From assembly GCA_944393665.1 (NCBI GenBank), contig CALYAX010000003.1, positions 1 through 64,000 on the forward strand: 64,000 bases of DNA. Direction: 5' to 3'. The translations under genes and the position numbers were made by a program. This document shows positions 17,230 to 24,797 of this stretch, one piece after another. Under the pieces are notes generated by a model that worked only from the letters and a program-made list of their open reading frames with translations, did no database searches and was not told where the DNA came from. Origin of the DNA: an uncultured Alphaproteobacteria bacterium (GTDB lineage: Bacteria > Pseudomonadota > Alphaproteobacteria > RF32 > CAG-239). Positions within the stretch are counted from its first letter, which is position 1; every line of letters starts with the position of its first letter.

Positions 17230-18321
17230 ATGTCGTTAGAAAATGAATTAAAAGAAATGGGATTCGATCGGGACAGCTTTATGGTTTTTCGCCAAGATAC
17301 TTCTGTCATACAAGGTTCTGAAAAAAGAGAAGTTTTTGAAAAGGGGAGTCTTGAAGAGTTTATAAAGAGTCGTGAAGAGTTTATAAAAGAGATGCGCGAT
17401 GACAAAGGAAACAAACGTCTCGGTGTTTTAGGGGCGAATAATGGTTATTATGCGGCTTATGACGGTATAGATTACATTGTGACCGCTGACAAAGAGATTT
17501 ATGAAAAACTTAAATCTTCAAAAGGGTTTGCAGATAAGGGTATTAGCGTCATTGGTTCTAACCATGAACAGTTTGGGTCTGATTATGATAATAAAACCTT
17601 TAACAAAATGGTTGCCACTTGTAAGGAAGTCGAAAAGCAACGCGGGAAACAAAAACAAAGCGGGATAATTCTGGAAAATCAGAAAGATCTTAAAGACGCT
17701 AAAGTTGATCTGTCCTATTTGGAGAGCGTTAAAAGCAGGATAGAAGAAAAAATAAAAGGGAATGAAGCATTCGGTGAAAGCTGGACAGGTTTCCTTAAGG
17801 CTAATGCTGAATATGTTGAATACTGCCATAAGCAGGGTAAGAAGCCTAAAGATGTTCTGCCTTATGTAACAAACCTTTTGGAAAATGCGGCAAGGAGAGA
17901 TAAAAGCGGCCTCCCCAATCCTCTGGAGCAAAAACCAGGATTTTTTAAACGTATGTTTTCTAAAAAAGATAAAGAGGAAGAAAAAAAGTTAGAAACATTG
18001 CGGCAGGAATTGCAGAAAGTGCAATCCGTTGCTTTGAAAAATCCAGACATAGTCAAAGATTGTCTGAGTGCTGTAGAAAAAGGAAAATCCATACCGGCAG
18101 AGATGGCAAAATCAGTTTTTGCCAAGGCAAAGGAATATGCTTCTGATAAAGAAAATGCTGCCAATGATATTAAACGAAAAAAAGCTTATCTGGGAGAGCA
18201 GGTCCACAAACTTATTGAACTTCGAAAAACGGGACACGAGCAGTCTTCGCAAAAAAGCGCCGGCAAACCGCGTCAGATGTCGCTGTCAGTCGCGATGACT
18301 CATAAAAATCTCAGTCGTTAA
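17230..18321 (+). CDS. Orphan Lys/Glu-rich coiled-coil protein
   Basis: I do not recognise this 363-residue protein. It has no signal peptide or membrane helix. Residues 1-115 may be a small globular domain (GVLGANNGYYAAYDGIDYIVTADKEIYEKL). Residues 130-180 and 240-330 are highly charged and helical, with a basic patch FFKRMFSKKDKEEEKK around residue 240. The C-terminus ends with a Ser/Gln-rich tail. It has its own strong ribosome binding site (GGAGGAAAA), a likely promoter and a terminator, so it is a single-gene unit. Its composition is more A/T-rich than its neighbours, which may point to recent acquisition. Confidence 0.75.
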   Translation: MSLENELKEMGFDRDSFMVFRQDTSVIQGSEKREVFEKGSLEEFIKSREEFIKEMRDDKGNKRLGVLGANNGYYAAYDGIDYIVTADKEIYEKLKSSKGFADKGISVIGSNHEQFGSDYDNKTFNKMVATCKEVEKQRGKQKQSGIILENQKDLKDAKVDLSYLESVKSRIEEKIKGNEAFGESWTGFLKANAEYVEYCHKQGKKPKDVLPYVTNLLENAARRDKSGLPNPLEQKPGFFKRMFSKKDKEEEKKLETLRQELQKVQSVALKNPDIVKDCLSAVEKGKSIPAEMAKSVFAKAKEYASDKENAANDIKRKKAYLGEQVHKLIELRKTGHEQSSQKSAGKPRQMSLSVAMTHKNLSR

Positions 18322-18322
18322 A

Positions 18323-18358
18323 AATGAATAAAGCGCCGGGTCCGGCGCTTTATTCATT
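18323..18358. terminator. Bidirectional terminator, 17-bp perfect stem
   Basis: Positions 18323-18339 pair perfectly with 18342-18358. The stem is GC-rich at the tip with A/T flanks, so it can stop transcription from both sides. It contains the stop codon of the convergent minus-strand gene (18350-18352). Confidence 0.85.
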
Positions 18359-18706
18359 AATCTTATTATACCACTCAATGCTTGCCATTTTCTGGAGCAT
18401 TTTCAGCTTTTCCCTGAAAAGAGAGTGATTTTCTTGTTCCAACCGCCTTTCTGTCGTTTGGCCGATGTCACGCAGGCTGTCTTTTGTCAGCCCTTCCATC
18501 AGTTCGGAAAAAACTTTCTCACTGATATAAAGTTCGTGATTTTTTTTGTTGAGCTCATCGTTTAACCAACAGACTTTAAAATAAAGAAAGAGGATAATCA
18601 GTCCGGCGATAACTAAAATTGACAACAAAGCGTAATCGTCAACATTTGCCAGGGTCACAAAACAAAAAACAATGAAAATCCCTGTCGCAAGATAATATTT
18701 TTTCAT
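18350..18706 (-). CDS. Orphan small membrane protein with coiled coil
   Basis: The 118-residue product has two predicted membrane helices (residues about 5-20 and 27-46), then a charged helical part starting LNDELNKKNHELYISEKVFSELMEG, with the pattern of a short coiled coil. No family is recognised. The leader is A/T-rich (AACTAAAAGTT before the ATG) with no Shine-Dalgarno sequence. It lies 18 bp downstream of another small membrane gene on the same strand, and its stop codon is inside the shared terminator. Confidence 0.65.
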   Translation of the reverse strand: MKKYYLATGIFIVFCFVTLANVDDYALLSILVIAGLIILFLYFKVCWLNDELNKKNHELYISEKVFSELMEGLTKDSLRDIGQTTERRLEQENHSLFREKLKMLQKMASIEWYNKINE

Positions 18707-18724
18707 AACTTTTAGTTTTTTTAA

Positions 18725-18940
18725 TTAAGAAAAATGGACCTTGTTTTCATACTTCCGGCTCTTTTTTTGACGCGGATTTCTCATCCGGTACAGTAGCGCA
18801 ACATATCCCGTTAAAATTCCGAATATCAGAAAAATTTCAAACGGGGAAGCCGGCTTATGGGCATACAGGCATAACACGCCGATAACAATCATCGTGTAGG
18901 CCAAAACAAAAAAAGCTTTTCTACTGGGTTTTTTTTTCAT
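18725..18940 (-). CDS. Orphan small two-helix membrane protein
   Basis: From the ATG at 18940 the product is 71 residues: a basic start MKKKPSRKAF, a first membrane helix (FVLAYTMIVIGVLCLYAH), a short loop, a second helix (EIFLIFGILTGYVALLY) and a basic tail RMRNPRQKKSRKYENK. An in-frame TTG at 18979 would add 13 residues but is less likely. No family is recognised. The leader is A/T-only with no Shine-Dalgarno sequence. It is probably co-transcribed with the next small membrane gene. Confidence 0.6.
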   Translation of the reverse strand: MKKKPSRKAFFVLAYTMIVIGVLCLYAHKPASPFEIFLIFGILTGYVALLYRMRNPRQKKSRKYENKVHFS

Positions 18941-19042
18941 AAAATTTAATTTTAAAATTATACTTAACCAACTGCACAAAATAATCTCGTTTCAACCGCA
19001 AACTAACATACAAAACAACACTTGTCTAGACAAAAAGATACG

Positions 19043-19064
19043 AAAAAAGCCCCCGCAGGGGCTT
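19043..19064 (-). terminator. Terminator of the murA operon
   Basis: Stem AAGCCCC/GGGGCTT (19047-19053 with 19058-19064) and a CGCA loop. It is followed on the minus strand by six T. It sits 22 bp after the murA stop. Confidence 0.85.
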
Positions 19065-19085
19065 GGACAATGATAAAAGTCTGGT

Positions 19086-20384
19086 CTATTCTTCATCGCT
19101 TTCATGCAGGCGCTCAATATCGGCTCCCACCGACCGGAGCTTTTCTTCCAGCCTTTCATAACCGCGGTCCAGATGATAAACACGGTTGACAATGGTTTCT
19201 CCTTCGGCCACCAGCCCCGCCAGGATAAGAGCAAATGAGGCGCGCAGATCGGTCGCCATGACCGGAGCACCGGAAAGCTTTTCCACCCCGCGCACAATGG
19301 CTGAAGCATGGCCGTGAACATTAATATTGGCCCCCATGCGCAGCAGCTCCGGAACATGCATAAAACGGTTTTCAAAAATAGTTTCCGTCACCATTGAAGC
19401 ACCTTCCGCCGTCAGCATCAAAGCCAGAAACTGCGCCTGCAAATCTGTCGGAAACCCCGGAAAAGGTTCTGTCATAATGTCTTTTCCGGTCAGCCGGCAG
19501 CCTTCGGCGTCAACCAGAATACCATTGTCTGTTTCGCTGACTCTGACACCCATATCGCGCAGAACCTGCATCGGACGGCGCAAAGTTTCGGGAACAGCAT
19601 TCAGCAGCTCGATTTTTCCGCGGGTAATCGCCGCCGCCACAGCATAAGACCCTGCTTCAATCCGGTCGGCAATAACTTTATGAACGGCGCCGTACAGCTC
19701 TTTAACACCTTCAATCTTCAAAACAGCCGTGCCGATTCCTTCGATTTTTGCGCCCATGTCATTAAGAAGTTGCGCCAAATCGCCGATTTCCGGTTCCCGC
19801 GCCGCATTTTCCAAAATAGTGTTGCCCTCGGCTAAAACGGCGGCCATCAGGGCATTACAGGTTGCGCCGACCGAAACCATCGGAAAAATAATATGCGCGC
19901 CTTTCAGCCGTCCCTCCGCCGTCGCGTAGATGTAGCCATTTTTGATTTCGATTTTGGCACCCAGCTGTTCCATTGCCGACAAATGGATATCCATCGGGCG
20001 CGCACCGATAGCGCAGCCGCCCGGTAAAGACAGCTCGCATCTGCCGTAGCGGGCCAGCAGCGGTCCCAAAACATAATAGGAAGCCCTCATCTTGCGCACC
20101 AAATCATATGGCGCTGTCAGACTGACAGCCTGCGGCGTGCGGTAGCTGTAAGTCTGGGTGGGATGTCCGTCAACAAAGTCGTCAAAAACGTCAATCTGGG
20201 TTCCCAGCTGGGTCATCAGGGCGTTCATCGCTTTAATATCTGCCAGCCGGGGCATGTTGGTCAGCGTTACGGTGTCCTTTGTCAGCAGGCTGGCGCAAAT
20301 CAATGGCAAAGCCGCATTTTTGGCTCCGCTGATAAAAATTTTGCCTTCCAGCTTTTTTCCGCCTCTGATTTTAATCTTGTCCAT
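19086..20384 (-). CDS. murA: UDP-N-acetylglucosamine 1-carboxyvinyltransferase MurA
   Basis: MurA adds enolpyruvate from PEP to UDP-GlcNAc, the first committed step of peptidoglycan synthesis in the cytoplasm. The 432-residue product has K22-N23 in [11 protein letters not shown], the active-site loop [15 protein letters not shown] with the catalytic Cys (fosfomycin target) and Arg, and the C-terminal signature [18 protein letters not shown] and [19 protein letters not shown]. Length and motifs are normal. It lies 12 bp downstream of a 49-residue charged protein and ends before a strong terminator. Confidence 0.97.
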   Translation of the reverse strand: MDKIKIRGGKKLEGKIFISGAKNAALPLICASLLTKDTVTLTNMPRLADIKAMNALMTQLGTQIDVFDDFVDGHPTQTYSYRTPQAVSLTAPYDLVRKMRASYYVLGPLLARYGRCELSLPGGCAIGARPMDIHLSAMEQLGAKIEIKNGYIYATAEGRLKGAHIIFPMVSVGATCNALMAAVLAEGNTILENAAREPEIGDLAQLLNDMGAKIEGIGTAVLKIEGVKELYGAVHKVIADRIEAGSYAVAAAITRGKIELLNAVPETLRRPMQVLRDMGVRVSETDNGILVDAEGCRLTGKDIMTEPFPGFPTDLQAQFLALMLTAEGASMVTETIFENRFMHVPELLRMGANINVHGHASAIVRGVEKLSGAPVMATDLRASFALILAGLVAEGETIVNRVYHLDRGYERLEEKLRSVGADIERLHESDEE

Positions 20385-20396
20385 TCTTAAAAGTCC

Positions 20397-20546
20397 TTAT
20401 TTGCTTTGGTTCTGCTCTTTGTCCGCACGTTTTATTTCTTCACGCTTTTTTTGTTGAAGTTTGCGCTTTTCCAAATTCTTCTGTAAGGCTTTAGCCTCGC
20501 GTTCAAAACGGAGATCTGCCCGGGTTTTAGTTTTTTTCTCTTCCAT
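20397..20546 (-). CDS. Short charged helical protein upstream of murA
   Basis: The frame is open from 20723, but the part before 20546 is not protein-like and overlaps the divergent gene. From ATG 20546 the product is 49 residues, almost all K, E, R and Q (MEEKKTKTRADLRFEREA onward), so probably one long helix. GAGGGAAAA lies just before this ATG. It ends 12 bp before murA and should be in the same transcript. No function can be given. Confidence 0.6.
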   Translation of the reverse strand: MEEKKTKTRADLRFEREAKALQKNLEKRKLQQKKREEIKRADKEQNQSK

Positions 20547-20721
20547 TTTTCCCTCGTCAATAATCCCTCTACCTTTAGCATAAATTATAAAAAAAACAAT
20601 AAAAGATTCACTCAGAGCAAAACCCGGCCTGTGACTTTCGCCGGGCCGCACGGAAGATAATTTTTTCTGTACTGGTTTCCGGCCCGTTAAGAGGTTATAT
20701 CCTCTGAAGGAGGAGGCAGCC

Positions 20722-21222
20722 ATGGTTACAATTTTTGTAAATGATAAAATGCAGCAAAATTATAATTATGAATTGACGGCAGGGGAAGGAAAAGATTTTT
20801 CTCCTGATTTTAAGCCGGAACTCACGCCGCCGCAAATGCTGGAGTTAGGAGTGTTTGAAGGAAAATACCTCAATGACTGCCAGAATGAATTTCCTGAGCA
20901 CTGGTTTCGTAAAGCCAAGATTTCCCCACAGCAAAGCGACCCCGAGCTTAATTATTTTCATCTTAAATCACGTTTGTCTTTAGCAGAATGGCAAAAACGG
21001 GGCTGGATCTTTTATCCTGATGTGCGCGGCTGGTTTCAGTGGTACTGCCGTTATTATTACGGGCGCCGCCTTCCTGAGATAGACACTATCCAAATCCGCC
21101 GCTGGAAAAGTTTTCGCCGTCATGCTGCTCAAGTTCGTAAAAACTGTTTCAGCCATGATCTTGAATGCCGTCCCCGGCAGCGTCAAGCCTTGTTGCAGTG
21201 GGCTTACGATCCGTTTATCTAA
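20722..21222 (+). CDS. Conserved-looking Trp/Arg/Tyr-rich protein of unknown function
   Basis: The 166-residue product has a short divergent N-terminus, then LTPPQMLELGVFEGKYLNDCQNEFPEHWF, followed by GWIFYPDVRGWFQWYCRYYYGRRLPEIDTIQIRRW-type aromatic/basic sequence and a C-terminal RPRQRQALLQWAYDPF. The many Trp, Tyr and Arg residues suggest a nucleic-acid or membrane-surface binding role, which is inference. I believe similar proteins occur in other bacteria and possibly eukaryotes, but I cannot name the family. The ribosome binding site is strong (GAAGGAGGAGGC before the ATG). It is divergent from murA. Confidence 0.75.
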   Translation: MVTIFVNDKMQQNYNYELTAGEGKDFSPDFKPELTPPQMLELGVFEGKYLNDCQNEFPEHWFRKAKISPQQSDPELNYFHLKSRLSLAEWQKRGWIFYPDVRGWFQWYCRYYYGRRLPEIDTIQIRRWKSFRRHAAQVRKNCFSHDLECRPRQRQALLQWAYDPFI

Positions 21223-21234
21223 ATATTAACAATA

Positions 21235-21286
21235 CCTTGATGTTGAGAATATCTTGGGGGCTAGTCAACATCAAACCAGTTCAAGG
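21235..21286. repeat. Nested inverted repeats (possible recombination or regulatory site)
   Basis: TTGATGTTGA (21237-21246) and TCAACATCAA (21265-21274) are perfect 10-bp inverted repeats with an 18-nt loop. CCTTGA (21235-21240) also matches TCAAGG (21281-21286) as an alternative outer pairing. There is no T-run, so it is not a normal terminator. Confidence 0.5.
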
Positions 21287-21330
21287 CGTTTAATGCTGAA
21301 AAGCGAAATTTTATTTTTTTTTTATGTGTC

Positions 21331-21360
21331 GGCATTTTTTTTAGAAGATGCCTCTTTTTT
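21331..21360 (+). terminator. Weak terminator candidate after the 20722-21222 gene
   Basis: GGCAT (21331-21335) pairs with ATGCC (21348-21352) and is followed by TCTTTTTT. The stem is only 5 bp. Confidence 0.4.
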
Positions 21361-21427
21361 ATAAAAATACTTACTGCATGAAGTATAATTCATCTGACAA
21401 GGGGCTGGTATTTATGGATAAGATCGC

Positions 21428-21451
21428 AAAAACGCCCTCGGAGGGGCGATT
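21428..21451 (-). terminator. Second terminator downstream of tRNA-Thr
   Basis: CGCCC (21433-21437) pairs with GGGCG (21444-21448), extended to 7 bp with one bulge. On the minus strand it is followed by five T. Confidence 0.55.
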
Positions 21452-21457
21452 TCAATA

Positions 21458-21475
21458 AATGGTGCCGCTGGCAAG
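21458..21475. repeat. Copy of the tRNA-Thr 3' end (direct repeat 1)
   Basis: Eighteen bases identical to 21630-21647, which spans the CCA end, acceptor stem and start of the T arm of tRNA-Thr. Only this fragment is repeated; the rest of the tRNA is absent. The copy lies 172 bp away in the same orientation, also preceded by a terminator-like hairpin. The 155 bp between the copies holds no gene that I can see. Confidence 0.7.
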
Positions 21476-21598
21476 CTTGTGCGCCGGCAGGGACACGGCG
21501 CAGCCGAAAGGCCTCGTTTCGCTCGCTTTCCCTCGCCGAACTTCGGCCGGCTCGGTCACCGCACTTGCTTCGCAATTCCGTCCTCTCCAAAGTTACCA

Positions 21599-21631
21599 TT
21601 AAAAAACCCTCCGTAAAGGAGGGCTTTTTAA
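21599..21631. terminator. Terminator directly downstream of tRNA-Thr
   Basis: CCCTCC (21607-21612) pairs with GGAGGG (21618-21623), loop GTAAA, flanked by A-run and T-run so that it can act in both directions. The minus-strand tRNA-Thr transcript would end here. Confidence 0.8.
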
Positions 21632-21706
21632 TGGTGCCGCTGGCAAGAATCGGACTTGCGACCCCGTCATTACCAATGACGTGCTCTACCACTGAGCTAC
21701 AGCGGC
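21632..21706 (-). tRNA. tRNA-Thr (anticodon GGT)
   Basis: Read on the minus strand, the 75-nt sequence folds as a tRNA. The acceptor GCCGCTG pairs with CAGCGGC, with discriminator A and an encoded CCA. The D arm is AGCTCAGTGGTAGAGC, the anticodon stem CGTCA/TGACG encloses the loop TTGGTAA, and the T arm has TTCGA-type loop bases. The anticodon GGT decodes threonine codons ACC and ACU. Confidence 0.95.
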
Positions 21707-21882
21707 AAAATATTCGGCTTTGCCGTTCGAGAGGTAACATACAGAATCATTTTTCAAAATGCAAGCATATTTTTTTAATTTATAAACTTTTTTTGTAAAT
21801 GCTTTGCAACAAAATTTTATTTTAAATTCTGCTTTCCGGAGATTACATTGTGAAAGATGACATTTCTCAAAGGAGAAGAAAA

Positions 21883-22827
21883 ATGAAAGTTGGAATTATC
21901 GGAGCCGGACTGGTCGGATCCACCACGGCATATACACTGGCTATCGAGGGAACTGCAAATGAAATAATTTTGGTAGATGTTAACAAACAGCGTGCCGAGG
22001 CCGAAGCTGATGACATCACCCATGCAACGGCTTTTAAACAGGATTGCACCATTATGAACGGCGATTATCCGGATCTTTCCGGCGCCCATATCGTGATTAT
22101 AACGGCTGACGGCGCGCCGAATTTCAATAACTCGCGGCTTGAACTGGTTGATAACAATACCAAGATGTTTGAAAGTATTATTCCCAATTTGGTCAGATAT
22201 GCGCCTGAGGCGATTATAATTGTCACCACCAATCCTGTTGATGTCATGACAATGGTTGCTTTGCATTTGTCCGGTTTTCCCAGGTCACGGGTTATCGGTT
22301 CCGGAACCGTTTTGGATACCGCGCGTTTTCGTTCTCTGCTTGGCCAGTATCTGGGGATTTCTCCCAAATCTCTTCATGGTGTTGTCGTGGGCGAACATGG
22401 AGATTCGGCGGTAGTTTCCTGGTCGACTGCCTGTGTCGGGGCAATGTGCATTGATGAGTTTGCCGGAGTGATGGACCGCCCGCTTACCCCGGAGATTAAA
22501 TCCCAAATTGCTGCCGATGTCGTCCAGATTGCTTATCGGATATATCATGGCAAAAAAGCCACTTACTATGGAATTGCCGGGGCTTTGAGCACAATCTGCA
22601 AAGCCATCGCTAAAGATGAAAAACGCGTGTTGACGGTCAGCTCTTTTCACCAGAATGTAGAAGGGCTGCAAGATGTCTGCCTTTCTCTTCCCGCGGTCAT
22701 CGGCCGTCAGGGCGTTCTCAAAACCATGCTCCCGCACTTATCAACCCCGGAAATGCAGCAATTACAAAAGAGTGCCGAAGTTCTTTGCGAGGTTCAGAAA
22801 AAAGCTTGCGGAATTCTGAAGAACTGA
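21883..22827 (+). CDS. L-lactate/malate dehydrogenase family protein with atypical substrate loop
   Basis: The 314-residue product is an LDH/MDH-type NAD enzyme: Rossmann motif GIIGAGLVGSTTAY, NAD-binding Asp in ILVDVN, Asn117 in VTTNPVD, the Asp145-xx-Arg148 pair in LDTARFR, the proton-relay His172 in GEHGDSAVVSWS, and ATYYGIAGALSTICKAI as in LDH. The mobile specificity loop is unusual. Where LDH has AGxxQKPGETR and MDH has Arg, this protein reads ADGAPNFNNSR, with Pro79 at the discriminating position; the following Arg85 is kept. Its substrate may be another 2-oxo acid. The ATG at 21883 follows AAAGGAGAAG; an ATG at 21850 upstream is less likely. Confidence 0.85.
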   Translation: MKVGIIGAGLVGSTTAYTLAIEGTANEIILVDVNKQRAEAEADDITHATAFKQDCTIMNGDYPDLSGAHIVIITADGAPNFNNSRLELVDNNTKMFESIIPNLVRYAPEAIIIVTTNPVDVMTMVALHLSGFPRSRVIGSGTVLDTARFRSLLGQYLGISPKSLHGVVVGEHGDSAVVSWSTACVGAMCIDEFAGVMDRPLTPEIKSQIAADVVQIAYRIYHGKKATYYGIAGALSTICKAIAKDEKRVLTVSSFHQNVEGLQDVCLSLPAVIGRQGVLKTMLPHLSTPEMQQLQKSAEVLCEVQKKACGILKN

Positions 22828-22862
22828 TTTAATAGAAGCATATTTTTATAAGGAGAAGTTTA

Positions 22863-23255
22863 ATGCGCAAATTATCTTATGTCTTGGCTGCTTTGCTGTG
22901 TATTGCCGGCTGTTCCAAATCCGCCGGGGATTTTAAGGGCAAAGAATATTCGATGATTAATCCTCAGAACGGGGTTGAAATCACCTTGGGTTTTGACCAG
23001 ACGGAACCGCGTTTCTTTGGAAAAGTGGTTAATAATTACTTTGGATCCTATGAGCTTGACGGCAACAAAATCAAGTTTGGCCCCGCCGCTTCAACGATGA
23101 TGATGGGCCCGGAGAAAGAAATGGAAGCCGAACAAAACTACCTGCAGATTTTGCCGCGGGTCGTCAGCTGGCATATGTCGGGAAGCAACTTGGTTCTGGT
23201 AACCAATAACGGCCAGGAAATCGGGTTCAAATATCTTGGCGATGTCAAAAAATAA
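22863..23255 (+). CDS. Lipoprotein with META/HslJ-like domain
   Basis: The 130-residue product starts with a lipoprotein signal ending CIAGC (lipid Cys17). The rest resembles the META (DUF306, HslJ) fold: GKVVNNYFGSYELDGNKIKFGPAASTMMMGPEKEMEAEQNYLQILPRV-type order, i.e. N-N-xx-G-x-Y, AST-MM-GP, M-x-x-E, then SGSNLVLVTNNGQEI. The usual Cys of META domains is absent. It lies 35 bp after the dehydrogenase with AAGGAGAAG as ribosome binding site and may be co-transcribed. Function in the family is poorly known. Confidence 0.75.
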   Translation: MRKLSYVLAALLCIAGCSKSAGDFKGKEYSMINPQNGVEITLGFDQTEPRFFGKVVNNYFGSYELDGNKIKFGPAASTMMMGPEKEMEAEQNYLQILPRVVSWHMSGSNLVLVTNNGQEIGFKYLGDVKK

Positions 23256-23272
23256 AAGTTTTTTGCACTAAA

Positions 23273-23300
23273 AAGCCCCGGAATTCCGGGGCTTGATTTT
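23273..23300. terminator. Bidirectional terminator
   Basis: A perfect 22-bp palindrome AAGCCCCGGAA/TTCCGGGGCTT (23273-23294) lies between convergent genes and is flanked by A and T runs. Confidence 0.85.
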
Positions 23301-23926
23301 TATTGATAAAACTGCATGTTTTTAATAATCATGCCGGCGGGTTTGTTTTCTTTACCCTTCATACCCACGGCGGGTTTTCCGCCCGGTAGCGGGTCGGTAT
23401 CCACCACATGAATCACCTCGGAGCCGTCCATATTTACGCTGAACGACGCGCCGATTTTTTCCAGGCTGAACTGATAAAACAAATCGGGCTCCAACGGAGT
23501 CAAAACGGCCTCGCCGAACAAAACGCCGCTGCGGTAAAATTCCATCTTGGTGCCCCGCTCGCGCGGCTTCATGAGCGTCAGATAATTTTCGGCGCCGCTG
23601 CGTCCGAGAATTTTAATCATAAATTCCGCATCGCCGGACATACTCTGAAAATCAAAACGGATAATATAATCGCTGGGCAGTTCCTCCCGGCCGGTCAAAT
23701 CACCGCCGTACCCGCTCAAATCTTCCTGAATGTAGAGCTGGTTATTGTTTTTCTCCAGCAGCAGGTTGGCAGATTTGGTCCACTTTTGCAAGGTGCTGGT
23801 GCTGACTTTGCGGCATTTGAAACCTTTATAATCCGGACAAATAACAACATCGGCATATTTTTGTATTCCGAAAATACCCAAAGCAATCACAATCACCGCT
23901 ATAACAAGCTTTATAAAAGTTCTCAT
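23300..23926 (-). CDS. Membrane-anchored paralogue A (tandem pair), concanavalin-like
   Basis: From ATG 23926 the product is 208 residues, exactly the length of its neighbour at 24007-24633. An N-terminal membrane anchor (FIKLVIAVIVIALGIFGI) leads to an exported domain. Both paralogues share the order Cys-rich entry, S-AL-WT or TLQKWTKSAN, NELYLQE/NQLYIQED, a strand-rich body with Y-L-T-L, and the same ending I-x-N-M-x-x-Y-Q. The strand pattern resembles laminin-G/concanavalin-like carbohydrate-binding domains; that fold assignment is tentative. An in-frame start at 23950 would add 8 residues. The tandem arrangement suggests a recent duplication. Confidence 0.7.
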   Translation of the reverse strand: MRTFIKLVIAVIVIALGIFGIQKYADVVICPDYKGFKCRKVSTSTLQKWTKSANLLLEKNNNQLYIQEDLSGYGGDLTGREELPSDYIIRFDFQSMSGDAEFMIKILGRSGAENYLTLMKPRERGTKMEFYRSGVLFGEAVLTPLEPDLFYQFSLEKIGASFSVNMDGSEVIHVVDTDPLPGGKPAVGMKGKENKPAGMIIKNMQFYQ

Positions 23927-24006
23927 TTGATTTATCCCCGAATTACACACTATTTAATTTCAGTATAAAATTGTTTCGGGTTTTATTCAACAAATTTTAT
24001 CAGCTT

Positions 24007-24633
24007 CTATTGATAAAGACGCATGTTGCGGATTGTAATTCCGGCAGGATGATCGGGCTGGCCCTGCAGGGCGATAACGATTTTGCCGCCGGCGGCAGAA
24101 GGCTCGGTTTCGGAAAAAACCGTCACGCCGCCGATGTCAACGGTCAGGCGCGCCCCGGTTTTCCTGAGGCGGATTTCATAAAATTTTCCGGCTTCCATCG
24201 CTGCCAGATCGGCTTTTTTGATGAGCTTCAGCCCATAGCGGAGCTCGGCAACGGTTTTGAGCGGATTCTGCCTGATTGTCAGCACATAATTGGCGCTGCC
24301 GTTGTCATTGACAGTTTTGAACGACACCACTGCCGAACGGGTCTGGCTCATCACTTCCATCGAAAGGATAAAGTTGTTCCTGACCAGCCGGGGACTGGTC
24401 AGGCTGACCATATTGGAACCGATGGCCTCCTGCAGATAGAGTTCGTTGTCGCGGGTTTCGATAATGATGTCGGAGCGGTTGGCGGTCCATTTGGCCAGGG
24501 CTCCGGCACTGATACGCTGCCCCGGCAGGCCGTCGGTCTTTCCGCAGCTGACGGCGGAATGCGCACGCCAGATCAGGGCGCCGCACACGCCCAACACAAC
24601 AATAACCACCCCCAGCCACCAGTATTTTTTCAT
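24007..24633 (-). CDS. Membrane-anchored paralogue B (tandem pair), concanavalin-like
   Basis: The 208-residue product begins MKKYWWLGVVIVVLGVCGALIW, a signal anchor, then an exported domain with RISAGALAKWTANRS, NELYLQEAIGSN, SANYVLTIRQNP, and ends GITIRNMRLYQ. It matches the downstream gene in length, order and C-terminal motif but the sequences have diverged strongly. No catalytic residues are visible. AGGGAT precedes the ATG. It is the first gene of the pair, with about 80 bp between the two. Confidence 0.7.
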   Translation of the reverse strand: MKKYWWLGVVIVVLGVCGALIWRAHSAVSCGKTDGLPGQRISAGALAKWTANRSDIIIETRDNELYLQEAIGSNMVSLTSPRLVRNNFILSMEVMSQTRSAVVSFKTVNDNGSANYVLTIRQNPLKTVAELRYGLKLIKKADLAAMEAGKFYEIRLRKTGARLTVDIGGVTVFSETEPSAAGGKIVIALQGQPDHPAGITIRNMRLYQ

Positions 24634-24797
24634 TTATCCCTCCGCTGACGGATAAAATGTAAGCGCCGCCCCGGGGATTTTCAATCAAAATATCTTTTCA
24701 TAATTTTGTCTATTGTCAGGCGTTGATTTTTATGCTACTTTCCACGGCAATAATAAAAATTAGTGTGTATGTATTGTCGAATTTAATAAAAAAAGTT

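Noticed and set aside
21390-21740. Minus-strand frame covering the tRNA-Thr
   Set aside because: It runs through the tRNA gene and two terminators; the product has no protein-like features.
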